A stretch of DNA of 23,984 nucleotides from G001797105 sp964528155 (GTDB lineage: Bacteria > Chloroflexota > Anaerolineae > Anaerolineales > E44-bin32), in NCBI GenBank assembly GCA_964528155.1, contig CAZGRL010000057.1:1-23984 (forward strand). The letters are read 5' to 3'. How positions within the stretch are numbered: position 1 is the first letter of the stretch; each line of letters starts with the position of its first letter. The translations under genes and the position numbers were made by a program. The notes beneath the pieces were generated by a model. That model searched no databases and was not told where the DNA came from. It was given only the letters and a program-made list of their open reading frames with translations. Shown piece by piece: positions 1 to 6,632 of the stretch.

Positions 1-63
1 ATTCGCATCTATGAAGACGGGTACAGCATTTTGGATGCGCGAATTCTGCTGGACGCAGAGTAG
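1..63 (+). CDS. C-terminal tail of an unknown protein, cut by the left edge
   Basis: Frame 1 is open from the first base to a TAG at 61-63 and encodes 20 residues ending ARILLDAE. The tail looks protein-like (IYEDGYSILDA), but 20 codons are too few to identify a family. It would be the 3' end of a + strand gene lying before the window. The neighbouring fragment (11-574) overlaps it in another frame, so at most one of the two is translated across bases 11-63. Confidence is low because an open frame of this length is common by chance. Confidence 0.25.
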   Translation: MRIYEDGYSILDARILLDAE

Positions 64-574
64 CCAGGTTGGTGCATTAGAAAGTGCTACAACAAGGGAG
101 TGCATAACGAGAAATGTCTCTGATGTCGTCGTCGCGGAGGACGCGCAATTCGGCCTATCCGAAGTGAACTGGGGCATCCTCCCGGCCGGCAACGTGAGCC
201 GCGCCCTGGCTGAAACGATGCGGACTCGCGATGCACTCTCTCACAACATGACCGGCGAGCAGTTCGACGGGCGCAAAGGCGCCCAGATGGAGCTGGTCAA
301 CGAAGCAGTGCCCAGAGACAAGCTGCGCGGGCGCGTTCGCCAGCTGGCGGATGTCCTGCTGGAGAAGAGCCCCGCCGTCCCGAAGGGGGCCACGGAGGCA
401 TTCAAGAGAGTGCAGCAAATCGACAGGGATCTGTCGGAGGACTACCTCATTTCCAAGCAGGAGCAACTTTGGTTCGTCGCCGGGGACGAGCGTGAAGAGG
501 GCTTCAAGCAGTTCCTTGACGAGAAGAGCTATAAGCCTGGTTTGGGAATGTACAAGCGACCTCGCAAGGAATAG
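11..574 (+). pseudogene. 5'-truncated p-hydroxycinnamoyl-CoA (feruloyl-CoA) hydratase/lyase-like gene
   Basis: From about residue 37 (base ~119) to the end, the 187-residue frame reads like the C-terminal half of the crotonase-family hydratase/lyase that converts feruloyl-CoA or coumaroyl-CoA to vanillin or hydroxybenzaldehyde plus acetyl-CoA. Visible family signatures are FGLSEVNWGI (with the Glu that acts in catalysis in this family), MTGEQFDG, LVNEAVP, EDYL and the terminal KPGLGMYKR. Family members are usually about 270 residues, so roughly the first 120 are missing. Residues 1-36 match nothing I recognise, so the ATG at 11 is probably accidental and the homology starts at an internal breakpoint near base 119. 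The ORF has no internal stops after that. I read it as a gene broken by deletion or rearrangement. An assembly join is the alternative. The family call is fairly secure; activity is unlikely. Confidence 0.72.
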
Positions 575-790
575 GACACTAGCACCTCATCGTGGGAACC
601 AGGGAGACCGCACTCCCCGTATAGTCTGTGGCTGGCTCAGCCTTCGGTCGCCCCCCGTCTGTCCGCGGCCGGATCAACCAAGAATACTCTCCGGTCATCG
701 CGAGTGCCTCGGCGATCGGCCTCCCGATCTCATCTGGAAGCGGCACCTGGCATCCTGTCACCCGGCCGACACCGGCCTCCGAGCCGGGCT

Positions 791-847
791 TTGCGGAGGC
801 TCGTCCTCGTGATATACATGGAAGCAAAGCCAACCGATCATCGATGA
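791..847 (+). promoter_or_regulatory. Putative promoter and palindrome upstream of the tetR-type gene
   Basis: A TTGCGG at 791-796 and TATACA at 813-818 are separated by 16 bp and make a weak sigma-70-like promoter. A perfect 10-bp palindrome, TCATCGATGA, lies at 838-847, between the inferred transcription start and the ATG at 872. TetR regulators commonly repress themselves from such sites, so this is a candidate operator. Short palindromes also occur by chance, so confidence is low. Confidence 0.28.
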
Positions 848-871
848 GGCTCGTGCTCTTTTGGATGGAAC

Positions 872-1459
872 ATGCCGAAGAAAGCCGCGACCAACCGCAA
901 GGCCCAAGCGATCGAGACCTCAAACAGGATCTACGCGGCCGCCATCGAGCTGATGGACCGCAGGGGATTCGAACGGATCACGATTGCGGACATCAGCAAG
1001 AAGGCGGGCGTCTCCGTGGGAGCCTTCTACCACTACTTCGATTCCAAGGATGACATCCTGGCCGAGATCTTCCGGCGGGCAGACGAGTATTTCTCCACAA
1101 AGGTGGCATCCCAACTCAAGCGGAGGAGGGTACCAAACCAGATCATTGAGTACTTCGACCACTACGCCAGGTTCAATCTGGACAGCGGCGTGGACTTGAC
1201 CCGCCAGCTTTTCAACCCCAAGATCAAGTTCTTCGCGCAGAAGGGCAGGCCGATGCTGGTGCTCCTGGAGGACATCATCCGCCGCGGCCAGGAGAAGGGC
1301 GAGATCCGGGCTGACCGCGATCCGCAGGAGATCGCCCGTTTCCTCTTTGTGATGGCCAGAGGCATCGTGTTCGACTGGAGCCTGCACGACGGGAAATACG
1401 ATCTTTCCACGACCATGCGCGACTACATCCGGGATCTGGTTTCGACCCTGACCGTTTGA
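872..1459 (+). CDS. TetR/AcrR-family transcriptional regulator
   Basis: This 195-residue protein has the normal TetR size and layout. The N-terminal three-helix DNA-binding domain covers about residues 14-60, with the helix-turn-helix in TIADISKKAGVSVGAFYHYF (about 37-56), which is close to the family consensus. The rest is a divergent helical ligand-binding and dimerisation domain with no identifiable ligand. The ATG at 872 places the HTH where the family normally has it. A GGA-containing stretch just upstream is only a modest ribosome site. The gene converges on the flavin/Fe-S cluster at 1957-8480 and follows the hydratase/lyase remnant, so it may control aromatic or acyl-CoA metabolism, but no shared operator shows this. 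A strong hairpin follows 52 bp after the stop. Confidence 0.93.
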   Translation: MPKKAATNRKAQAIETSNRIYAAAIELMDRRGFERITIADISKKAGVSVGAFYHYFDSKDDILAEIFRRADEYFSTKVASQLKRRRVPNQIIEYFDHYARFNLDSGVDLTRQLFNPKIKFFAQKGRPMLVLLEDIIRRGQEKGEIRADRDPQEIARFLFVMARGIVFDWSLHDGKYDLSTTMRDYIRDLVSTLTV

Positions 1460-1510
1460 GCGCCATCCGAAGCGGTCTCCAAGGATCCCGACCCCGTACC
1501 GTCTCCGAAG

Positions 1511-1536
1511 AAAGGGCGCCCGGATGGGCGCCCTTT
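1511..1536 (+). terminator. Strong hairpin after the tetR-type gene
   Basis: AAAGGGCGCCC (1511-1521) pairs perfectly with GGGCGCCCTTT (1526-1536) around a 4-nt loop, giving an 11-bp stem. The right arm ends in TTT and the left begins AAA, so it can act in both directions. It is placed as an intrinsic terminator for the regulator. The U tract is only three bases. Confidence 0.72.
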
Positions 1537-1641
1537 GCATGCGTGCAGGATCAGCCGACGTTGGACTCGAGGATTCCCCTCAGGGCTCTCGGCGCAACTC
1601 CTTCAACACCACGCCGGCCCTTGTTGGATCCTGTAGCCTGC

Positions 1642-1790
1642 ATGCCCGAGATCAAGGTCCACGCAGGGATGGCCGAAGTCTGCCTCATGCCCATCGCTGC
1701 AACAACGGCCATTTGCGGAGGGGGTAGTGGGAGCTGTGGAGGGAGAAGGGGGAAAACGCACTTTCCCCCCTCCCCACCCCCCACTCTCTC
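1642..1790 (+). repeat. Dispersed non-coding repeat, copy A
   Basis: Four blocks recur in the same order and orientation at about 12.05-12.18 kb: ATGCCCGA (1642-1649), GGGATGGCCGA (1666-1676), CAACAACGGCCATTTGCGGA (1700-1719, 20 of 20 identical) and GGGGGAAA followed by CGC (1748-1759). The distance between the last two blocks is 48 bases in both copies. After the last block comes a C-rich arm (TTTCCCCCC) that can pair with GGGGGAAA to form a hairpin. The element lies about 180 bp behind the tetR-type gene, outside any credible coding frame. Conserved spacing with variable sequence between blocks suggests a structured RNA or a small mobile repeat rather than chance. Confidence 0.75.
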
Positions 1791-1803
1791 CCCGCGGGTC
1801 TTT

Positions 1804-1871
1804 GGGGGGGGGGGGGGGGGGGGGTTGGGTGCCCTCTCCCCCCACCCCCCACACCCCCCCCCCCCCCCCCC
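1804..1871. repeat. G21 and C18 homopolymers with C-rich spacer
   Basis: A run of 21 G (1804-1824) is followed 29 bases later by a run of 18 C (1854-1871). The two could fold into a very stable hairpin, and each G-rich strand could form quadruplexes. The runs lie inside the convergent gap between the tetR-type gene and the flavoprotein gene. Runs this long are unstable in replication and error-prone in sequencing, so the exact lengths should not be trusted. Open frames crossing them are low-complexity artefacts. Confidence 0.85.
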
Positions 1872-1956
1872 ACGAAGAGGACATGTCCCCCAAGATGGAA
1901 TACGCCCCTTCATCCTCAGTTGGACGTGCCCATCCACGCAAGTGGGGAGCGCCGGC

Positions 1957-3609
1957 TCAATCGTCCAACGTCTCGTAGTAGGCGTCGCCGAGATCGTTGG
2001 GGTTGAATGCCTGCCTGATCTTGTGTTGGTAGCGAAAGACCGACGGCTGGGGCGCGGAGCGATGCATCTGATCGCGCGCCTCTTTTGGCGTGGCCCGGCC
2101 GTCGGGACCGCGGGCGGCGTTATTCCACTTCTCCATGCCCACACCCCAGCCGCGTGCAAGCCCGTACTCAGTGCAGGCATCGAAGAACTCCAGGGTGCCC
2201 TCGGTCGACTCGCGACTGTGCGGATCGAAGCACGTGAAGTTCTCCCACAGGCAGGTTCCGCCTCCACCTTGCCCGCCGATGGGTCCCATGGAGCAATCGC
2301 CGCCTCCGGCGACAATTGCTCCGCGCTTCTCCCACTCCTTCTTGAACTCGCCGGCCTCCTCGACGTGGGAGGTGCCATAGTCCACCGGGCCCAGAAGCCC
2401 GAAGCATCCGTCATAGGAACCACCGAAGACCAGGTTTAAATTCTTATGACCCAGCCGGATCAGGTAGAGAAGCATCCACTGGTTGATCTCCGGCGTATTC
2501 ATCGCTTCGACCCTCCACCCTCCAGTGCGGGCGAGGATTTCATCGAGAGCCATGTCCTGCCACTCGAGGTCGCGCCGTGTCATGCCGGCCAGCACGATCT
2601 GGAAGTCCCGCGCCGATTCCCGGGTGACGCGCTGCACCTCGGGGTCAGCCAGGACGTGCTCCAGGTCTCCCAGAGTCTTGGTGGGATCGGTGAGGATCTT
2701 CACCATGCCGAACTTCAGGTCCCGTCCGAACATGTTGTACTGACGATGGGCCAGGTATCCGATACCGGCTTCCCAGATCAATTGCGCCGCATCTGCCCAC
2801 GCTTTCCATGTCGGGAAGGCCACGGTATACGCCCTGAAGTTGTCCGGCAGCTCGACTCGATAGGCCGGCACGGTGCCCTGCACCGGGAGGCTCTGCGGTC
2901 CGGGCCAGGCGAAGAGCTTGACGGCGCACTTGGTGAATACGCCCATGGAGCCTTTGGCCCCGAGAAAGCCTCGGGCGATCCCCTTCATGCTCGGGCCGGG
3001 ACCTTCGCCGCAGAACCAACCGCAGTCCGATCCCAGTGACCCTGTGTGGAAGAGATCGCCGCTGGGCATCACCCATTCCATCGCCAGCAGGTTGTCATAT
3101 TGCCACCCACCGTACAGGTTGCTCGGACCGGAGCCGAAGTAGGAGGTGGCGGTGGCCAGGATGGAGCAGCTGCAGCCTGATCCGGGGATGTGGGCATTCA
3201 GCCCCACCTTCATCGCTTCGGCCTGGAGCGTGGCGCCGATCACCCCGGGCTCGATGACGGCGAACATGTTCTTCTCGTCGATCTCCAGGATGCGGTCCAT
3301 CCGGCGCATGTCTAATTGCAGGGTGTCTTCGTGCGAGGGATAGCCCTGAGCCGACCAGAAAGTGCTCGAGGCTTTGAACCTAATCCGGTGGCGATTGCAC
3401 AATCGAACGATCGCCTGCACTTCCTCGGTGCTGCCCGGCAGCAACACGGCCGCGCCGCGCGGGGTGAAGGTGTCATAGTAGGGACCGATGTGGATGGCGG
3501 TGTGCGCCAGTGAGTAGCGGTAAGAATCGAGCACCGCTGGATCGGCGGAGATGTTCTCCGGGCCGACGATGTCTTCAAGGGCGCCGTACACGTCATTGGA
3601 AAGCGTCAT
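1957..3609 (-). CDS. FAD-binding oxidoreductase, GlcD/VAO-type (diverged subunit)
   Basis: This 550-residue protein has a PCMH-type FAD-binding domain at about residues 50-235, shown by the segments GAAVLLPGSTEEVQAIVRLC, LDMRRMDRILEID and VIEPGV, and by GFLGAKGSMGVFTK near 220. The C-terminal half is the substrate cap. Its length is close to vanillyl-alcohol oxidase and p-cresol methylhydroxylase flavoproteins (about 520-560) and longer than GlcD. The usual C-terminal FDP..NPGK motif is replaced by FNPNDLGD. It carries several GC- or CG-paired cysteines (for example SGCSCS at 144-149, and DCGWFCG), unusual for this family. It is the last gene of a tight set: its ATG lies 12 bp after the Fe-S gene stop. 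Joint action with the Fe-S protein and the other flavoprotein is inferred from this spacing. The substrate cannot be told; hydroxy acids, alcohols or alkylphenols are all possible. Confidence 0.88.
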   Translation of the reverse strand: MTLSNDVYGALEDIVGPENISADPAVLDSYRYSLAHTAIHIGPYYDTFTPRGAAVLLPGSTEEVQAIVRLCNRHRIRFKASSTFWSAQGYPSHEDTLQLDMRRMDRILEIDEKNMFAVIEPGVIGATLQAEAMKVGLNAHIPGSGCSCSILATATSYFGSGPSNLYGGWQYDNLLAMEWVMPSGDLFHTGSLGSDCGWFCGEGPGPSMKGIARGFLGAKGSMGVFTKCAVKLFAWPGPQSLPVQGTVPAYRVELPDNFRAYTVAFPTWKAWADAAQLIWEAGIGYLAHRQYNMFGRDLKFGMVKILTDPTKTLGDLEHVLADPEVQRVTRESARDFQIVLAGMTRRDLEWQDMALDEILARTGGWRVEAMNTPEINQWMLLYLIRLGHKNLNLVFGGSYDGCFGLLGPVDYGTSHVEEAGEFKKEWEKRGAIVAGGGDCSMGPIGGQGGGGTCLWENFTCFDPHSRESTEGTLEFFDACTEYGLARGWGVGMEKWNNAARGPDGRATPKEARDQMHRSAPQPSVFRYQHKIRQAFNPNDLGDAYYETLDD

Positions 3610-3621
3610 GATCGATCTCTC

Positions 3622-4893
3622 CTAGAGCGCCATCTGCACCAGGTCGAGGATGTCGTAGATCTTCATCGGTGCGCCCGAGGTGTCCATGGCGTCAAGGAAA
3701 TTGCGCTCGCACCACGGGCAGGCGCTGACCAGCGCCTCGGCTCCGGTGGCCCTGGCCTCGGCGATGCGCTCCGCGGCGGTCCAGCGCGAGTACTCAGGAT
3801 AAGCCTCGCGCACGCCGCCCCCCGCGCCACAGCACCAGCTGTACTCGCGTATTCGCTCCATCTCCACCAGCTCCACTCCGGGGATGCTCCTCAAGATCTC
3901 TCGGGGCGGATCGTAGATGCCCCACGCGCCGTTGTACCTGGGTCGGTTCGGCTCGTAGACTACGATCTGGCCGCGGATCTTCTTCTCTACACCGTCCCAC
4001 GCGACATAGGGTTCACCCTGCCGGCCCAGATGGCAGGGATCGTGATAGGTCACGGTCAGGGGCACTTCTGTGCGGAAGGTGAGCTTTCCCTGGCGGATCA
4101 ATCGGGCGACCAACTCGACCGTGTGCAGGACCTCCACCTGTGACCCCAACTGCGGGTACAGCCGCTTGAAGGCATGATAGCCATCGGCGCACGAGGTGAC
4201 CACCGTCTTCACCCCGGCTCGAGCCCAGGCGTGCATGTTGGCCTCGGCCAGTCTCTCGAATGGCTCACGGTACCCCATCGAGTAGATCCGCCCACCGCAG
4301 CAGATTTCGTGCTCTCCCATGATGCCGACATCGACCCCGGCTCTTTGCAAGATGAGCACGCTGGCTCTGGCGGATTGCTGTAAGTCATTGTCGAAGCTGA
4401 GCTGGCAACCGGCGTGAAACAACACCTGTGCTTGATCGGCCGGCAATCGTGGAACGTCCAGACCATGCGCCCAATCTCCGCGGTGGGGGTCCGGCGGCCG
4501 CGGGGTAGCCTCTGTCACCATCCGTCGCTCGACCACTTCCCGGTGCGCATCCAATCCCTGGCCGTGCTCAACCATATGGAATTTGAGCTCACGCACCATC
4601 TCCAGAGGTTCCAGGTTGTAGCGACAGATCTTGCAGCTCACGTCACATGATCCGCACGTCAGGCAGGTGAAGACGATGCGGCGTACCTCCTCGGAGAAGC
4701 CGCTGTCTCCTTTCAACAGCGAACGCGCGACAGCGTAGCGACCGCGCGCGGAGTAGCTGTTGAAGTTGTGGAAGGCCACGCTCGGACAGTTCTTGGCGAA
4801 CCTCCAGCTCTTGACCTGATCAAACGGGATCCATTTGCAGTAGGAACACTGGCTGCACCGGTCCATCTCCGCCGCGAAATCTTCCAGCGTCAT
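3622..4893 (-). CDS. (Fe-S)-binding protein with two CCG domains, HdrD/GlcF-like
   Basis: This 423-residue electron-transfer subunit has two N-terminal cysteine clusters that fit two [4Fe-4S] centres: C13, C16, C19 with C36, and C77, C80, C83 with C87. The spacing of 16 residues between C19 and C36 is unusually long. Two cysteine-rich CCG domains follow: C163, C198-C199-G200 and C235; then C287, C354-C355-G356 and C392/C395. CCG domains bind a noncubane cluster or join subunits in heterodisulfide reductase, glycolate oxidase and lactate utilisation complexes. The gene sits between two FAD-oxidoreductase genes with gaps of 24 and 12 bp, so it probably takes electrons from one or both flavoproteins. 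No membrane segment is visible, so the final acceptor is not encoded here. The start ATG gives the cluster spacing seen in relatives. Confidence 0.92.
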   Translation of the reverse strand: MTLEDFAAEMDRCSQCSYCKWIPFDQVKSWRFAKNCPSVAFHNFNSYSARGRYAVARSLLKGDSGFSEEVRRIVFTCLTCGSCDVSCKICRYNLEPLEMVRELKFHMVEHGQGLDAHREVVERRMVTEATPRPPDPHRGDWAHGLDVPRLPADQAQVLFHAGCQLSFDNDLQQSARASVLILQRAGVDVGIMGEHEICCGGRIYSMGYREPFERLAEANMHAWARAGVKTVVTSCADGYHAFKRLYPQLGSQVEVLHTVELVARLIRQGKLTFRTEVPLTVTYHDPCHLGRQGEPYVAWDGVEKKIRGQIVVYEPNRPRYNGAWGIYDPPREILRSIPGVELVEMERIREYSWCCGAGGGVREAYPEYSRWTAAERIAEARATGAEALVSACPWCERNFLDAMDTSGAPMKIYDILDLVQMAL

Positions 4894-4917
4894 GTCGACT
4901 CCTGTGCGGCACGAAGC

Positions 4918-6384
4918 CTAGAAGCACAGCTTCCCTGGGTTCATCACACGGTTGGGGTCAAAGATCTGCTTGACCGTTTGCGTGACCATCGTCGTTCGGG
5001 CGTCAGCGTTGAAGACCATGCTGGCCCATATGCCGTACGGCCGTGAGAAGTAGGCTTTCTGTCTGAACAGCCTGCGGCTGGCGCGACGGAACAGCTCGAG
5101 GGCCTTGTGCTTATCGTTCGAATCATGTCGGTCGAAGGGGATGACGAACTCGCAATGGCAACCGACACCCTGGTGGACCGGCTGCAGGTAGACGGCGATG
5201 TCCGCCGACTGCCGCTGCAGTTCGTTGGCCGTCATGTACATCGTGTCAACGAAACCGGGTGTCTTCCCCAAGGTCGTCAGGAAGAACAGCTCTTGCCCGC
5301 CACCTTTGTGCCGGAGCTTCCAGTAGGGTTCGGCGGATGGTTTGCTGATGACTTCCATCAGCTGCCCCGCCCGGCACACCCCGGCTTCGGAGGCCAGACG
5401 CAGCCCGAATTGCTGGGCGATGTCGCCGATGTCCTGTTCCCTGGCGCGAACCTGCTCGCGGGCCAGGATCTGCCCGCCGCTAATGCCTACAACCACACAC
5501 CAGGCCGGCAGGTCCGCCCTCAGTCGGCCGAGCGCAGCGGCATCGCCGGCCAGGATAGCCGCCAGGCAGGCGGCGTTGACGATGAACAACTCATCGGCGA
5601 ATCGGAAGCGCAACAAACGGTAGGCAAAGTCCAGCAGCGCTTCGAGCTTTTCCGCAGGGACTATGAACAGCCTGCGAAAGTCCGGGAGAACCTCGCACTT
5701 GACTGAGGCCCAGGTCACGATTCCCATACTGCCCTGAGCGGCGGACACCATTTTGTAGAAGTCCAATTGGCCCGGACCGGGGCCCACCAAAGGGATCTTG
5801 CCTTCCCGCCAGTCTTCCTCCGTTTCACCCCGGAACGTCCCTCCACCGCTCCAGAATTTGTCGCCGTTGCCCCACACGATCTCCAGGCTGCGCAGCGGCT
5901 CGAGCAAGTTCCACTGGTATCGCGGGGAGGTCACCGGCTCGCGCTCCAGCAGACTGGCCAGGACCGACTTGGAGGATCGGGGCATGAGGGGTGTGACCAA
6001 TCGAAGGCCTTGCTTCTCGAGCTCGGGTTGAAGCTCGGCAAACGTAACGCCTGGCTCGATCAGCGCCAGCCGGTTTCTGCGATCGAGCCGGAGGATCCGC
6101 TTCATCCCGCTCAGGTCGACGATGACGGAATCGGGCTCGGAGGGGAGGGTGCCTCCGTGCAGGTGTGGCTCACCTGAGCTCATCGGCACCAGCGGCGTGT
6201 GTGTCTCATTCGCCCAGGCGACGATCTCTTGCACCTCGCCCACATCGCTCGGCCTGACTGTGCAGCGAGGTTTCAAAGCGAGAGTCAGATCGTGAGCCAG
6301 CGAGAAGGGCTCCCCCATGCCGGGATCCTGGACCACGTTCGCCTCGCCAACGATCTCGGCCAGGCTTTCGCTTGTTTCATCCAT
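4918..6384 (-). CDS. FAD-binding oxidoreductase, GlcD-like
   Basis: This 488-residue protein has the PCMH FAD-binding fold over about residues 38-230, seen in the segments VRPSDVGEVQEIVAWANE, IVDLSGMKRILRLDRRNRL, ALIEPGVTFAEL and AAQGSMGIVTWAS. It ends with FDPNRVMNPGKL, the classical C-terminal signature of GlcD/D-lactate dehydrogenase-type flavoproteins. GGGGGAG lies just upstream of the ATG and supports the start. It heads the three-gene set with the CCG Fe-S protein (24 bp downstream) and a second flavoprotein. GlcD-like enzymes oxidise 2-hydroxy acids; others in the superfamily oxidise aromatic alcohols, and the sequence alone does not decide between them. The two flavoproteins are only distantly alike, so they may be a catalytic and an accessory subunit, as with GlcD and GlcE. 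Confidence 0.9.
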   Translation of the reverse strand: MDETSESLAEIVGEANVVQDPGMGEPFSLAHDLTLALKPRCTVRPSDVGEVQEIVAWANETHTPLVPMSSGEPHLHGGTLPSEPDSVIVDLSGMKRILRLDRRNRLALIEPGVTFAELQPELEKQGLRLVTPLMPRSSKSVLASLLEREPVTSPRYQWNLLEPLRSLEIVWGNGDKFWSGGGTFRGETEEDWREGKIPLVGPGPGQLDFYKMVSAAQGSMGIVTWASVKCEVLPDFRRLFIVPAEKLEALLDFAYRLLRFRFADELFIVNAACLAAILAGDAAALGRLRADLPAWCVVVGISGGQILAREQVRAREQDIGDIAQQFGLRLASEAGVCRAGQLMEVISKPSAEPYWKLRHKGGGQELFFLTTLGKTPGFVDTMYMTANELQRQSADIAVYLQPVHQGVGCHCEFVIPFDRHDSNDKHKALELFRRASRRLFRQKAYFSRPYGIWASMVFNADARTTMVTQTVKQIFDPNRVMNPGKLCF

Positions 6385-6437
6385 CGGGGCGCTCTCCCCC
6401 GCTTGAGCCGACAGAACGGACCATCGTGTTGCAGGGC

Positions 6438-6462
6438 GGGGGAGGGGGGAGGGGGCAGGGGG
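6438..6462 (+). promoter_or_regulatory. Potential G-quadruplex upstream of the flavin/Fe-S operon
   Basis: Four G tracts of 5, 6, 5 and 5 bases separated by one- or two-base loops occur on the + strand. They lie 54-78 bp upstream of the flavoprotein ATG at 6384, on the template strand for that gene. The sequence fits an intramolecular quadruplex, and a C-rich leader would appear in the transcript. A regulatory role is inference. Confidence 0.45.
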
Positions 6463-6590
6463 TGCGGGCGCATGGGAACTCTCCTGGAGAAGCCCAGGCG
6501 CGGGGGCAGCCTATTCACACCGCAGTCGCGCGGCTCTTCCACGGTGAGGACAGAGGAAGGGAGTCCTGGAATGCTATGTGAAGGCTAGAA

Positions 6591-6608
6591 GCAGGTCGCC
6601 CGACCTGC
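6591..6608 (-). terminator. Weak hairpin after the RACo-like gene
   Basis: GCAGGTC and GACCTGC form a 7-bp stem with a 4-nt loop, 25 bp past the stop of the upstream gene. Only TTCT follows on the - strand, so this is a weak terminator or attenuator between the RACo-like gene and the flavoprotein operon. Confidence 0.4.
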
Positions 6609-6632
6609 CATTATTATGGAAAGAGGGCGAGG

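Noticed and set aside
628..870. Possible short gene before the tetR-type gene
   Set aside because: No recognisable family on either strand; codon use looks noncoding, and the frame runs into the regulator out of phase.
1456..2439. 327-codon + strand open frame (and 290-codon - strand frame 1551-2423)
   Set aside because: Both run through the G21/C18 tracts and the antisense of the flavoprotein gene; low-complexity Gly/Pro runs and no family.
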